Below, piece by piece: positions 43,018 to 52,080 of a DNA stretch of 64,000 bases (positions are counted from its first letter, which is position 1; every line of letters begins with the position of its first letter). Source of the stretch: Arcicella sp040387735 (lineage in GTDB: Bacteria; Bacteroidota; Bacteroidia; Cytophagales; Spirosomataceae); the NCBI GenBank assembly GCA_040387735.1, contig JAZKDE010000006.1, positions 96,352 through 160,351 on the forward strand, in the 5' to 3' direction. The position numbers and the translations under genes are program-made. Below the pieces are notes generated by a model. The model worked only from the letters and a program-made list of their open reading frames with translations, was not told the origin of the DNA and did no database searches.

Positions 43018-44193
43018 TTAACGGAACAATAACAACTTCTCCAAATGATGATAATCAATCCCAAAATACGCTTTCGTAGCTTTTAATTTCTCTAAAATCT
43101 CCGCTTGCTTTTTCGGATTTGCTTTGCCTTTTATGCCTACAACTAATACGTTTTTAGGTGTATGTGCGTCAGAAATGAATTGAAAAACTTTGGTTTTATA
43201 GCCAAAATATTCCAAAATCAATGCTCTAATGCCGTCCGTTACCATTTCGGCTTGGCGTTCTAAGAAAATGCCGTATTTGGTCAAAAAGTCTAATTCATTG
43301 GAGGCTTTATTTTTCTCGATTTCTCTTCTGATTTGTTTATGACAACACGGTGCAACCACAATTAAATCAGCTTCGGCGGTGATTCCTTTGTAAATGGCAT
43401 CGTCGGTTGCGGTATCGCAGGCGTGGAGGGCAATGAGAATATTAGTATCGGTGCTATCGTAGTTTTCAATGGTTCCTTCCACAAAATTCAGACCGTCAAA
43501 TCCAGTATTTTGGGCAATTGAATTACATAATTCCACCATATCAGGACGAAATTCTACGCCAATTACCGACGGTTTTAACGCCAAAACATTCGTCAAGTAG
43601 TCGTACAGAGCAAAAGTCAAATAACCTTTCCCCGAACCCATATCAACGACGTTTTTGAGATTTTCAGCAGGGATTTCTTTGATTAAAGAACTCAAAATAT
43701 CGACGTAATGATTGATTTGCTTGTATTTATCCTGAGCATTTTTGTAAACATTTCCTTCCGCATCGGTAATTTTTAGCTCATGTAAATACGATTTCTCATT
43801 GGTTTCAATCAAGCGTTTTTTAGAGCGGTCGTGGTCGAGCGAAACTTGGGATTTTTGAGTTGGATTGATTTTTCGTAACGTAATCTTTTGATTATGAAGT
43901 TGTTCCCAAATTAAATCGAATTCATTGGTAAAAAGCGTTGCGACTTTAAACCCATTATCTAATGATTTTTGAATGAGATTTACGCCTTCTTCAATCGTGA
44001 AATTTTTAGTAATGTCTCGAGTTTTGTAGCGATAAGTAAAATTGAGTTTCTCTTCTCGTTTTATCAAAATACGTTTTACGTAAATATTTTTTAGTCCTTC
44101 TTCCGTGCCTTTATAATTGCCCAAAGAAAGTTTGACGAAAGTATTTTGCGTGATACTTTCGGAAAGAGAATTTATAAATTGATTCGTTTGCAA
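43018..44193 (-). CDS. SAM-dependent methyltransferase with CCHKQ motif
   Basis: The 391-residue cytoplasmic protein has an N-terminal region of about 150 residues (first a beta-rich part, then QKSQVSLDHDRSKKRLI) and a methyltransferase domain. Motif I is VVDMGSGKGYLTFALYDYL near residue 190. IGVEFRPDMVELC supplies the acidic ribose contact. ALHACDTATDDAIY and VVAPCCHKQIRREI follow. The HACDTATD and PCCHKQ motifs mark a group of predicted RNA/protein methyltransferases related to eukaryotic METTL25/RRNAD1. A target is not known. The gene is separated by 49 nt from the 188-residue protein gene on the same strand. Confidence 0.8.
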   Translation of the reverse strand: MQTNQFINSLSESITQNTFVKLSLGNYKGTEEGLKNIYVKRILIKREEKLNFTYRYKTRDITKNFTIEEGVNLIQKSLDNGFKVATLFTNEFDLIWEQLHNQKITLRKINPTQKSQVSLDHDRSKKRLIETNEKSYLHELKITDAEGNVYKNAQDKYKQINHYVDILSSLIKEIPAENLKNVVDMGSGKGYLTFALYDYLTNVLALKPSVIGVEFRPDMVELCNSIAQNTGFDGLNFVEGTIENYDSTDTNILIALHACDTATDDAIYKGITAEADLIVVAPCCHKQIRREIEKNKASNELDFLTKYGIFLERQAEMVTDGIRALILEYFGYKTKVFQFISDAHTPKNVLVVGIKGKANPKKQAEILEKLKATKAYFGIDYHHLEKLLLFR

Positions 44194-44242
44194 TGTTTTG
44201 GGATATTTTGAGCAAGTATTATTTGCGGGTCACAATAAAAAA

Positions 44243-44809
44243 TTATTCTGATTCTGAAATTTCAAAAAACTTCGGTAATGCCATTTGTGCCGCATAATAA
44301 GAAGTGGCATAACGATGAACGTATTCTAATAATAGATTAACATCACTGTGAAAATCAAATTGAATATCAGGGTGAAGTTTTACCAGTTTTTTCAATACAA
44401 AATCCGTTCTTTTTACCACGTAATGAGCAATCGTATCGGTTTTAGAATTGTATTTGGTTATCCATTTCAATTGTTTTTCAAAACAGTCTTTTAATAATTT
44501 TAAGGTCAGTTCAACTTCACCGTATTTATCCTTAGTAACCCTGACATGACGGGCGATGTCGCTATTGAGTGAACGCATATCCATCATTAAATAGCCCGAA
44601 GAAAAAGCCTCTAATCGGTAAAGTTTATCAATGGCTTCCCGAACTTCATCTCTCCGAAATTCTACCGTTGTACCTTCTTCTACTAATGTAAACTGCAATT
44701 GCTGAACCAGAATATCATCTTTGGCGACAAGTCTTAACAATAATTTATCTTTATCTTTTTGTGGCATGGATAAAATTGCCAACTGTAAGTCTTTTTCTAA
44801 TTTTGCCAT
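44243..44809 (-). CDS. conserved helical cytoplasmic protein of unknown function
   Basis: The 188-residue protein is predicted to be mostly alpha-helical, with alternating charged and hydrophobic residues and no membrane segment or signal peptide. A feature of note is the basic/aromatic centre (FRRDEVREAIDKLYRLEAF and RHVRVTKDKYGEVELTLKLLKDC). I do not recognise a family and have not seen a catalytic motif. The start MAKLEKDLQLAILSMPQKDKDKLLLRL is convincing. It is upstream of the methyltransferase gene by 49 nt, so cotranscription is likely and a joint role in RNA processing is conceivable. Confidence 0.65.
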   Translation of the reverse strand: MAKLEKDLQLAILSMPQKDKDKLLLRLVAKDDILVQQLQFTLVEEGTTVEFRRDEVREAIDKLYRLEAFSSGYLMMDMRSLNSDIARHVRVTKDKYGEVELTLKLLKDCFEKQLKWITKYNSKTDTIAHYVVKRTDFVLKKLVKLHPDIQFDFHSDVNLLLEYVHRYATSYYAAQMALPKFFEISESE

Positions 44810-44980
44810 GAGTTAATGTTTGTCGTGGTCTAATTTTGCAACAAAGTTACGTATTTAGGGGTTAATTAATTCATTGAGTCACAAAGTCTATAAGTCATAA
44901 AGGTTCTGTTTTGTTATTATTTACGATACAGAAATGGGAAAGAACCTTTTGCCTTAGAAGCAAATTTTATATGATACCAC

Positions 44981-45679
44981 ATGAAAAATAAAGGAATCGC
45001 TTATGCCTTCGTCATTATCACACTTTGGGCATTGTCATTAGCATATTTATTAAATTATCGCATACATTTTCATGACCCGCTCGTGTACGTATTTGTGTTG
45101 TTGCAAATGCACTTATACACGGGGATTTTTATCACGGCTCATGATGCAATTCATGGTGTTGTAGCTCCTGAGAATAAACGCTTGAATTATTGGATAGGGT
45201 TTATTTGTGCCACTATTTTTGCGTATAATAATTACGAAAAACTTTCTCGAAAACATCACCTTCATCATGCCCATGTGGTATCAGATAATGACCCAGATTA
45301 TTACAATGGTAATTTTTTTAGGTGGTATTTGAAATTTGCTTTGGAGTACGTTACAGTCTGGCAAATTTTATTAATGGCGGTGACATATAATTTACTAAAG
45401 TTATTTTTGCCAATGGAAAATCTCATCGTTTTTTGGGAAATACCTGCTATTTTAAGTACTCTTCAGTTGTTTTATTTTGGAACATATCTACCGCATCGTG
45501 GCGACCACCAACCAACGGATAAGTTCAAAGCTCGGAGCCAAAAGTTAAATCATACCGTTGCTTTTATTACGTGTTATTTCTTTGGGTATCACCATGAGCA
45601 TCACGCTTATCCGTATCTTCCGTGGTGGCAATTGGCGGCGGCAAAGGAAAGGGAAGAGATTTTTGAAAATAAAGTTTAG
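44981..45679 (+). CDS. crtW: CrtW-like beta-carotene ketolase / fatty acid desaturase fold
   Basis: The 232-residue integral membrane di-iron oxygenase has the three histidine clusters HDAIH at 54-58, KHHLHH at 91-96 and GYHHEHH in the last third. In addition TYLPHRGDH, ARSQKLNHT and YLPWWQL match the CrtW pattern (LPHR...H...ARS, then PWWRL). CrtW adds keto groups at C4 of beta-ionone rings to form echinenone or canthaxanthin, so pink or orange carotenoids are expected. Other carotenoid genes (crtB, crtI, crtY, crtZ) are not in the window. A general desaturase or a hydroxylase is the alternative, but the size and motifs favour CrtW. Confidence 0.82.
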   Translation: MKNKGIAYAFVIITLWALSLAYLLNYRIHFHDPLVYVFVLLQMHLYTGIFITAHDAIHGVVAPENKRLNYWIGFICATIFAYNNYEKLSRKHHLHHAHVVSDNDPDYYNGNFFRWYLKFALEYVTVWQILLMAVTYNLLKLFLPMENLIVFWEIPAILSTLQLFYFGTYLPHRGDHQPTDKFKARSQKLNHTVAFITCYFFGYHHEHHAYPYLPWWQLAAAKEREEIFENKV

Positions 45680-45789
45680 CCTTTTTTGGTAATTCATTAT
45701 CCGCTAAAAAATCATTAATTCCTCATTTTTAATATATTAATAACTATATAAGGCTTCATTCTTCTTTTTCTGTAAATTTTCTTCGGCAT

Positions 45790-45797
45790 TATTTTTG
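45790..45797 (+). promoter_or_regulatory. candidate -7 promoter element (TATTTTTG)
   Basis: The motif matches TAnnTTTG and is preceded at 19 nt by TTTC, close to a TTTG -33 box (45767-45770). It would give a 50-nt leader for the secreted protein gene starting at 45854. Confidence 0.45.
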
Positions 45798-45853
45798 CTC
45801 AGTTTTTAATATCAGTTTCCAACAATTAAACCGCCATTAATTGGTAAAAACAA

Positions 45854-48800
45854 ATGAATAACTGTACACCCGTTTTTGGAAGACGGGCAGATTTTTGTCT
45901 ATCTAAACACGCCGTCAGACTCTTTGCCTTAGTTCCTTCTTTGCTATTATTAGCTACAACTTTACAAGCTCAAGTCTCGGGACGAGTTTATAAGGATTTT
46001 AATGTTAACGGTACTTGGGATAGTACCGCAACCTACCTCGACCAAGGTCATTCGGGCATTAAGGTTGAAGTATTCAACCACAACGGAGTTTCCCAAGGCT
46101 CTGCCTTTACAGACTATTTTGGAAAATATCTTATTCCCAATGTCTCAGGTAATCTTCGGGTAAAATTTACATTGCCTCAATATTACACTGATGGTTTTAT
46201 TACCAGCACAGGACAAAACAGCCAGTCAAGCATTCAGATGGTAGCGGCACCAGCTACGGGTATTGATTTAGGAACCAATTCTGCGGATGACTACTGCGGA
46301 GATGACCCCTCGGTTGTAGTGCCTTGTTATGTGGTTGGTATTGGTAACACATTAGTCCCCAACGATGGTTTGGCAATCTTCAAATATTCTGCTTCTGGTA
46401 CAGATCACTCGCAAATAGGAATGCCTAATGCTTCTCTTTCCATGATTGGTTCTACTTGGGGTGGAGCGTATCAAAAAGAGACGGGGACATTTTTTATGGC
46501 ATCTTTTATGAAACGCCACGCACATTTCGGTGTTGGTGGAACTGGAGCTATTTATATGACCAATAATGTGGCTGACCCCGCAAATTCTTCTACTCAATTG
46601 TACCTAAAACTCACTGATTTTGGTATCAATACGGGTGATAACCCTCACTCTATTCCAGACTATCAAGCTGATGTTATTAATGCAAATGGAAATCCTTTTG
46701 ATGAAGTTGGTAAAATGTCTTTGGGTGATTTAGATATTTCGAGTGATGGCAAATATTTGTACGTTGTGAATTTAAAGGAACGAAAATTACATCAAATTTT
46801 CATTGATAATCCCCATAAACCTGCTGGAAGTATTACGGCGGCGGATATAAAATCATGGAATATTCCGAGTGGTTTTGATGAATTGAATAAAGGAATTGGT
46901 CGCCCATTTGGACTTTGTGTCCGTCAAGATAAATTATACGTGGGTGTTGTATGTGATGCTTCTATTTCACACGATAGTCTTGATTTGAAGGCTCGAGTTT
47001 ATGAAATGCAACCAGCAGCAGCCGTACCTACTTGGCAATTAGACTTTGAATTTCCTTTAAATTATAAAAAAGGTACCGCTACTGGTGAAAGACCAGAATC
47101 GGGGAAATGGTATCCTTGGATTTCGGATTGGTATGTGCCAGGGCAACCAAACTTTATGCGTGGTATGCCAGACCCAACGATAGATAAATACGTTGCTTAT
47201 CCAATGCCACTACTTTCTGATATTGAAATGGATGCAGATGGTTCAATGATTTTGGCTTTTACCGACCGCTTTAGTCATCAAATTCGTTTTGCGGGCGTTG
47301 ATGCTCATGGTGATCACCACGGAACGTTCGGTTTTGACCCACGTTTGGGCGGTGATATTATCAGAGCAGCCAAATGTGATGGCGTAAATTGGAGCGTTGA
47401 AAGTAATGCTACTTTGTGCGGTAAATCGTCGGATGGTAAAAATAATAACCAAGGAATAGACGGTGGTGAATATTATTATGGAGATGCTAACGCAGCACTC
47501 GGGCACAATGAACTGAGCGTTGGTTCATTGGCATTCAGACCTGGTTCTCGTGAAATTCTTCTGGCATCCACCGACCCTATTAATAGTTATTCGGCGGGAG
47601 TTACTTGGCTCGGTAATGAAAAGGGAGAAAAAAAACGGGCTTTTCAAATTATCTCAGAATTAGATAATATCATCAATAATGCACCTGTAAATTACGGTAA
47701 AGCCAGTTCTTTGGGTGATATTAACATGATATGTGGAGTAGCTCCACTTGAAATTGGAAATCTTCTCTGGCGTGATAACAACGGAAATGGTATCCAAGAA
47801 GCAGGAGAAACGGGTATTTCAAATGTTATTTTACATTTAATGAATGCTGAAAATCACGTGGTTGGAAAAGATACTACGGATATTAATGGGGTATATTCTT
47901 TTAATCATTTTAATGTGGTTGATACCATTGGGGTTGCTAAACCGAATAGATTAGGCCCTCAACCTAATTCAAATTACACTATTCATGTAAAAGGAAAAGT
48001 AGGGGGTGTCAATTTAACACCTGCGGCTGTGGTAAAAAAGAAAGGAACTTTAGAAACGGCGAGTAATTTATATGCGGGACCAATCTCTGGCACGGGAAGT
48101 AGTAATAGAATTGCTGCCGTAGATACTGCCATTAATGAGGGTGGGTGGAAGGTCGATGATAGTGTTTTAGGGAGTGTAAATGCGGGTTCTGGCCCTGACC
48201 AAGATTTACTGGATTCAGATGGTATCATTACTGGTTCAGATGGTGTTATTTCAATAACAACACAGGGAATTGGTTCGTCCAATCACAGTTACGATTTTGC
48301 GTATTGCCCTTTGCCACTCTTTGATTTAGTTGCTCAAAAAGCGACTTGTAATCCGCTGACTGACCAAGTTCAAAACAATGCGAGTATTACATTATCTAAT
48401 TTGCAATTTGCCCAAAAAGTAGGTTATTCATTGGGAACAACTTATACCGGGCCATTATTTGCGGATGCTACTGATTTGAATAACCAAACTACTTTTATAA
48501 TTAGTAATTTGGCTGGAAGTGCCACTGTTCAGACTTACACCGTTCGAGTTTTTAATGCCAGCGATGGATGTTCGAGAGATATTCAAGTAATTATTGACGG
48601 AACTATTTGCACGCCTTGTGCCATTACCGCCAGTGCTACGGCTACTTCTATTATCGTCAATAATAATGGAACAGTTTCTGATTCTTCCGATGATTATTTT
48701 ACCGTTTATGTTTCGGCAAATGTCATAAGTCCAGGAGCAGCGGGATTGTACGAGGTAGTAGTAAATACTAATCCCGACGGAACGGGAGGAACGATCTTAA

Positions 48801-49000
48801 ATGTAGGTGGAACGCCATATAACTCACCCATAAAAGTTGGAGGAGGGAAAACGTTAAGAGCTAATGGACAGCCAATTAAACTAACTTTAAGAGATATTAA
48901 TAAAGCTGCTTGTATTGAAAATGTAACGGTTCAAGCCGACCCTTATATCTTGGAATGTAAACCAAATATTTGCTTGCCAATAGCCGTTAAGAGAAATTAA
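45854..49000 (+). CDS. large secreted protein with SdrD_B domains
   Basis: The 1048-residue protein has an N-terminal signal region (hydrophobic core about residues 22-38, ending LQAQVSGRVY). The first SdrD_B/SpaA-like domain is at about 40-130 (RVYKDFNVNGTWD). A central region of about 450 residues with repeated hydrophobic strands resembles a beta-propeller (ISSDGKYLYVVNLKERKLHQI, IEMDADGSMILAFTDRFSHQI). A second SdrD_B domain starts at about residue 632 (IGNLLWRDNNGNGIQEAGE). The end is a cysteine-containing Ig-like region finishing CKPNICLPIAVKRN. There is no standard type IX sorting domain, so export and anchoring are uncertain. It might be a cell-surface adhesin or structural protein. 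Confidence 0.78.
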   Translation: MNNCTPVFGRRADFCLSKHAVRLFALVPSLLLLATTLQAQVSGRVYKDFNVNGTWDSTATYLDQGHSGIKVEVFNHNGVSQGSAFTDYFGKYLIPNVSGNLRVKFTLPQYYTDGFITSTGQNSQSSIQMVAAPATGIDLGTNSADDYCGDDPSVVVPCYVVGIGNTLVPNDGLAIFKYSASGTDHSQIGMPNASLSMIGSTWGGAYQKETGTFFMASFMKRHAHFGVGGTGAIYMTNNVADPANSSTQLYLKLTDFGINTGDNPHSIPDYQADVINANGNPFDEVGKMSLGDLDISSDGKYLYVVNLKERKLHQIFIDNPHKPAGSITAADIKSWNIPSGFDELNKGIGRPFGLCVRQDKLYVGVVCDASISHDSLDLKARVYEMQPAAAVPTWQLDFEFPLNYKKGTATGERPESGKWYPWISDWYVPGQPNFMRGMPDPTIDKYVAYPMPLLSDIEMDADGSMILAFTDRFSHQIRFAGVDAHGDHHGTFGFDPRLGGDIIRAAKCDGVNWSVESNATLCGKSSDGKNNNQGIDGGEYYYGDANAALGHNELSVGSLAFRPGSREILLASTDPINSYSAGVTWLGNEKGEKKRAFQIISELDNIINNAPVNYGKASSLGDINMICGVAPLEIGNLLWRDNNGNGIQEAGETGISNVILHLMNAENHVVGKDTTDINGVYSFNHFNVVDTIGVAKPNRLGPQPNSNYTIHVKGKVGGVNLTPAAVVKKKGTLETASNLYAGPISGTGSSNRIAAVDTAINEGGWKVDDSVLGSVNAGSGPDQDLLDSDGIITGSDGVISITTQGIGSSNHSYDFAYCPLPLFDLVAQKATCNPLTDQVQNNASITLSNLQFAQKVGYSLGTTYTGPLFADATDLNNQTTFIISNLAGSATVQTYTVRVFNASDGCSRDIQVIIDGTICTPCAITASATATSIIVNNNGTVSDSSDDYFTVYVSANVISPGAAGLYEVVVNTNPDGTGGTILNVGGTPYNSPIKVGGGKTLRANGQPIKLTLRDINKAACIENVTVQADPYILECKPNICLPIAVKRN

Positions 49001-49104
49001 TCATTAGGTTTTAGGGAACAATTAAGTTTTGCCAGATTAATTTGAGACTAAAATGGGAAATCCAATGGAATTAATGCCATAAGAGCCACATTTGCCCCTA
49101 AAAC

Positions 49105-50079
49105 CTACTTACTTCTTTCAATCGTAAACTGAACCAAACCAGCCAATGATTGTCTGAAAATGGTATCAGGAAACGTATTTAAAATACTGTGAGCTTCGGC
49201 AACAATTTTTTGCATGGCTTGGGTAGCATATTCAAGACCGCCCGATTGTTTTACAAAATCAATAACGTCAGCAACCTTTTTAGGATTTTCTGATTCGTTC
49301 TTAATTGTATTTATTACTCGACGCTTCGTACTCCAATCTGCCTGATTTAGGGCATAGATGAGTGGAAGCGTCATTTTCTTTTCTTTAATGTCAATTCCTA
49401 AAGGTTTCCCAATTTCAGCATCACCATAGTCAAATAAATCATCTTTTATCTGAAACGCAATTCCCACTTTCTCGCCAAATAGTCGAGCTTTCTCAACGGT
49501 TTCGGTATCGACCCCCACTGAACTGACTCCCATTGCACAACAAGCCGCAATTAAAGTCGCAGTTTTTCTGCGGATAATTTCAAAGTAAACTTCTTCGGTA
49601 ATATCCAATTTACGAGCCTTTTCCATCTGCATCAGTTCCCCCTCCGCCATTTCTTGAATAGCATTAGAACCAATTTTCAATAACTCAAAATCATCATTAT
49701 TTATGGAAAGTAAGAGGGCTTTTGATAGTAAATAATCACCAACCAAAACGGCTATTTTATTCTTCCAAAGGGCATTGACAGAAAAGAAACCACGACGATA
49801 ATTAGAATCGTCCACCACATCGTCATGAACGAGTGTGGCTGTATGTAAAAGTTCGATTAGGGCTGCTCCACGGTAGGTTTTTTCGGTAATTTCTCCGCAA
49901 AGTCCTGCTGTTAAAAATACAAACATCGGTCTGATTTGTTTGCCTTTACGTTGGACAATATAATTCATAATTGTGTCCAACAACATTACTTTGGTTTTCA
50001 TCGACTGCCGAAACTTCCCTTCAAAGGCTCTCATTTCATCGGCAATAGGAGCTTGTATTTCTTTAATTGATAAACTCAT
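49105..50079 (-). CDS. polyprenyl diphosphate synthase
   Basis: The enzyme condenses isopentenyl diphosphate units to make a long prenyl chain for quinones. The 324-residue protein has the first aspartate-rich motif DDVVDD at 86-91 with the following RRG, the segment GDYLLSKALLLS near residue 115, and the second motif IKDDLFDY near residue 214. Preceding residues KGKQIRP are the pyrophosphate-binding basic motif. Chain length is not certain; the pattern fits octaprenyl- or heptaprenyl-type synthases rather than farnesyl synthase, for example the lack of bulky aromatic residues just before DDVVDD. The upstream spacer holds a repeat element. Confidence 0.88.
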   Translation of the reverse strand: MSLSIKEIQAPIADEMRAFEGKFRQSMKTKVMLLDTIMNYIVQRKGKQIRPMFVFLTAGLCGEITEKTYRGAALIELLHTATLVHDDVVDDSNYRRGFFSVNALWKNKIAVLVGDYLLSKALLLSINNDDFELLKIGSNAIQEMAEGELMQMEKARKLDITEEVYFEIIRRKTATLIAACCAMGVSSVGVDTETVEKARLFGEKVGIAFQIKDDLFDYGDAEIGKPLGIDIKEKKMTLPLIYALNQADWSTKRRVINTIKNESENPKKVADVIDFVKQSGGLEYATQAMQKIVAEAHSILNTFPDTIFRQSLAGLVQFTIERSK

Positions 50080-50087
50080 TATTTCTT

Positions 50088-50136
50088 AATTATGAGCGGT
50101 CTGCCGCTGTGCTATAAATTATGAATAATCAATTAC
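50088..50136. repeat. heptamer words around a small GC hairpin
   Basis: An aattatga tract is followed by the hairpin gcgg-tctg-ccgc (50096-50107) and then aaattat, gaataat words. The same plan (attatga, cgg-ttcg-ccg, attatgaat) occurs at 63761-63820, also directly before a minus-strand start codon. Confidence 0.6.
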
Positions 50137-50174
50137 TGAAGTGAAATACTATTTTTGATTTAAACAATACTCAT

Positions 50175-50202
50175 CAATAACCAATAACTAATAACTGATA
50201 AC
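50175..50202. repeat. four heptanucleotide words (caataac type)
   Basis: Four exact 7-nt steps: the words are caataac (twice), taataac and tgataac. The same words precede nagB at 16642-16655. Confidence 0.7.
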
Positions 50203-50425
50203 TAAGTCGCAAATTACACTTTTCTGTAAAAACTTGTATCTTCTATGTCTTTATTAACTTGTTTTTATTTTTTTAGTTCGATATTTGAGTGGACTAAAAA
50301 GAACAAAAAATTAGATTGAGACAAAACCATAAAGCGTTTGGTAATATTTTTTAGAATTCAGTTCTTTTGAAGAGAATTTTTGAAATGCCAAACCTAAAAC
50401 TGTGATATAAATAAATAACCAAAAG

Positions 50426-51367
50426 ATGAGTAAAATTTTAGTATTGGCAGGAGGTTCTGTCAAAGGTGCGTATCAAGCGGGCGTTGTACGGGCAGTTTTT
50501 GAATCAGGTTTTCGTCCTGATGCCATTTATGGAGTATCGGCGGGCAGTATGAATTCCTCTTTTTTGGTGAACGATTTTGGTATTCAGTTCATGGAAAATG
50601 ATGGTAATATTAATTACGCTCAAAGTGCGATTGATTTATGCGATTTTTGGGTAAATAATATCAATACTCCTGATAGTCTGGCACTTAGACGGGGGACTTA
50701 TGATTTGGGATTGAGTGCCATTCGGCGAAATTTTGAAGGATTATTAGACACAACTCCTCTGCGGGAAATTCTTGATAATAATATTCAAATCAGAAACCTG
50801 AATGCCAGCCCAATACAGTTAAAAGTGGGTGCGGTTGATATCATTAATGGTAGCATGGTTTACGCTGATCCTACTTATGACCATTTCTTGGATTATATTA
50901 TGGCATCTTCGGCTATTCCAATTTTGATGCCCGTTGTCAATATTGGAGGACTCAAAAAAATGGCGTTTTTGGACGGTGGTTTACGTGATGTAGCCCCAAT
51001 TAAAAAGGCTATTTCAGACGGTGCAACCGAAATTATTTGTATCGCTTGCCATACCAGAAATATTGATGGTGGATATTTTCCTTACGGAAATCTTTTGGCA
51101 TTGGTGGATAGAGTCATGGATATTGCCGTAAATGAATGTCTCAATGCGGATTTAGACTGGGCAGAATTCAGAAATGAGTGTTTGCCAATGGATGGTTCTG
51201 AAGGAGAATTTGGCATTTTGAAAGGTCAAAAAAGAATAACTTTAAAAATTATCCGTCCGCAAAAACACTTAGGAATTGATATTCAGGATTTTGATAGAGA
51301 GGATATTCAAAGACTGGTTTTCTTGGGCTATCAGCAAGGAAGGGAAGAAATGAAAAGCGTAATGTAG
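50426..51367 (+). CDS. patatin-like phospholipase
   Basis: The 313-residue protein has the patatin fold with a Ser-Asp dyad: GGSVKGAYQAG as oxyanion region, GVSAGS with Ser38 as the nucleophile, and DGGLRD near residue 178 as the Asp. It lacks a signal peptide or membrane anchor, so it is probably cytoplasmic or delivered to the membrane by its fold. Patatins are lipid acyl hydrolases, and some are toxins or effectors. A short REP-like array begins 2 nt after the stop. Substrate cannot be told. Confidence 0.88.
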   Translation: MSKILVLAGGSVKGAYQAGVVRAVFESGFRPDAIYGVSAGSMNSSFLVNDFGIQFMENDGNINYAQSAIDLCDFWVNNINTPDSLALRRGTYDLGLSAIRRNFEGLLDTTPLREILDNNIQIRNLNASPIQLKVGAVDIINGSMVYADPTYDHFLDYIMASSAIPILMPVVNIGGLKKMAFLDGGLRDVAPIKKAISDGATEIICIACHTRNIDGGYFPYGNLLALVDRVMDIAVNECLNADLDWAEFRNECLPMDGSEGEFGILKGQKRITLKIIRPQKHLGIDIQDFDREDIQRLVFLGYQQGREEMKSVM

Positions 51368-51368
51368 A

Positions 51369-51486
51369 GCCAAGGCATTGCCTTGGCTAATTCCTTATAA
51401 AATAAAAAAATCAGACATTGCCTTGTCTAATTCCCAGCCTTTGGATTCCTTATAAAATAAAAGAGACAAGGCATTGCCTTGTCTCT
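51369..51486. repeat. array of three REP-like palindromes
   Basis: Three related palindromes lie in 118 nt: gccaaggcattgccttggc (51369-51387), a shortened agacattgccttgtct (51413-51428), and a 25-nt agagacaaggcattgccttg...ctct (51462-51486). Each of the first two is followed by taattcc and a copy of ccttataaaataaaa. They fill the whole space between the convergent patatin and frr genes. Confidence 0.85.
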
Positions 51487-51491
51487 ACTGA

Positions 51492-52052
51492 TTAAACTGA
51501 CATAATATCTTTCTCTTTATCGGCAAAAGTAGCTTCAACTTTTGCAATATAGCTATTGGTTAATTGTTGTATGCGTTCTTCGCCCTCTTTGATAGAATCT
51601 TCTGAAGCACCATCATTTTTCAATTTCTTAATACTATTATTCGCATCTTGACGAACGTTACGAACGTTAATTTTTGCCGTTTCTATTTCATTTTTTACTC
51701 GTTTTACTAATTCTCTACGACGTTCTTCGGTCAGCGGAGGAATATTTAAACGAATATTTTCTCCATCATTCATTGGTGAAAGTCCAATGTTTGAATTACG
51801 GATTGCTTTTTCACATTCGGCAATCATCTTTTTCTCAAATGGTTTTACCAAAATAGTACGAGCATCGGGCGTATTAATGGATGCCGCTCCCGAAAGTGGA
51901 GTCATCATTCCGTAATAATCAACCTGAATACCGTCGAGCATTGAAGGGGTGGCTTTTCCCGCCCTAATTTTTGATAATTCGATGGCCAAATGCTTCAACG
52001 CACCGTCCATCGTTTCTTTGGCTGCGTCAATATAAAATTCTATTTCCTCCAT
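51492..52052 (-). CDS. frr: ribosome recycling factor
   Basis: This factor releases ribosomes after termination together with EF-G. The 186-residue length from ATG 52052 (MEEIEFYIDAAKETMDG) is standard; the open frame extends 23 codons upstream into repeat DNA and I reject that. RAGKATPSMLDGIQVDYYG and NDGENIRLNIPPLTEERR are characteristic motifs. The gene is 110 nt downstream of pyrH on the same strand, the usual bacterial order, with a hairpin between. The stop at 51492 touches the REP-like array. Confidence 0.96.
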   Translation of the reverse strand: MEEIEFYIDAAKETMDGALKHLAIELSKIRAGKATPSMLDGIQVDYYGMMTPLSGAASINTPDARTILVKPFEKKMIAECEKAIRNSNIGLSPMNDGENIRLNIPPLTEERRRELVKRVKNEIETAKINVRNVRQDANNSIKKLKNDGASEDSIKEGEERIQQLTNSYIAKVEATFADKEKDIMSV

Positions 52053-52080
52053 TTTTATTAAAGAGTTGTAATTTAGTGAG

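Larger units (their letters stand above)
50080..50425. other. gene-free spacer (346 nt) with two heptamer-word blocks
   Basis: It lies between the divergent synthase and patatin genes. Blocks at 50088-50136 and 50175-50202 are listed separately. The rest, 50203-50425, shows no clear gene and is AT-rich; a promoter for the patatin gene is expected here, but I could not pick it. Confidence 0.5.

Noticed and set aside
49005..49107. Inverted arms taggttttaggg (49005-49016) and ccctaaaaccta (49096-49107) as a terminator
   Set aside because: The arms are separated by 79 nt, so a hairpin with this loop is doubtful; may be chance.
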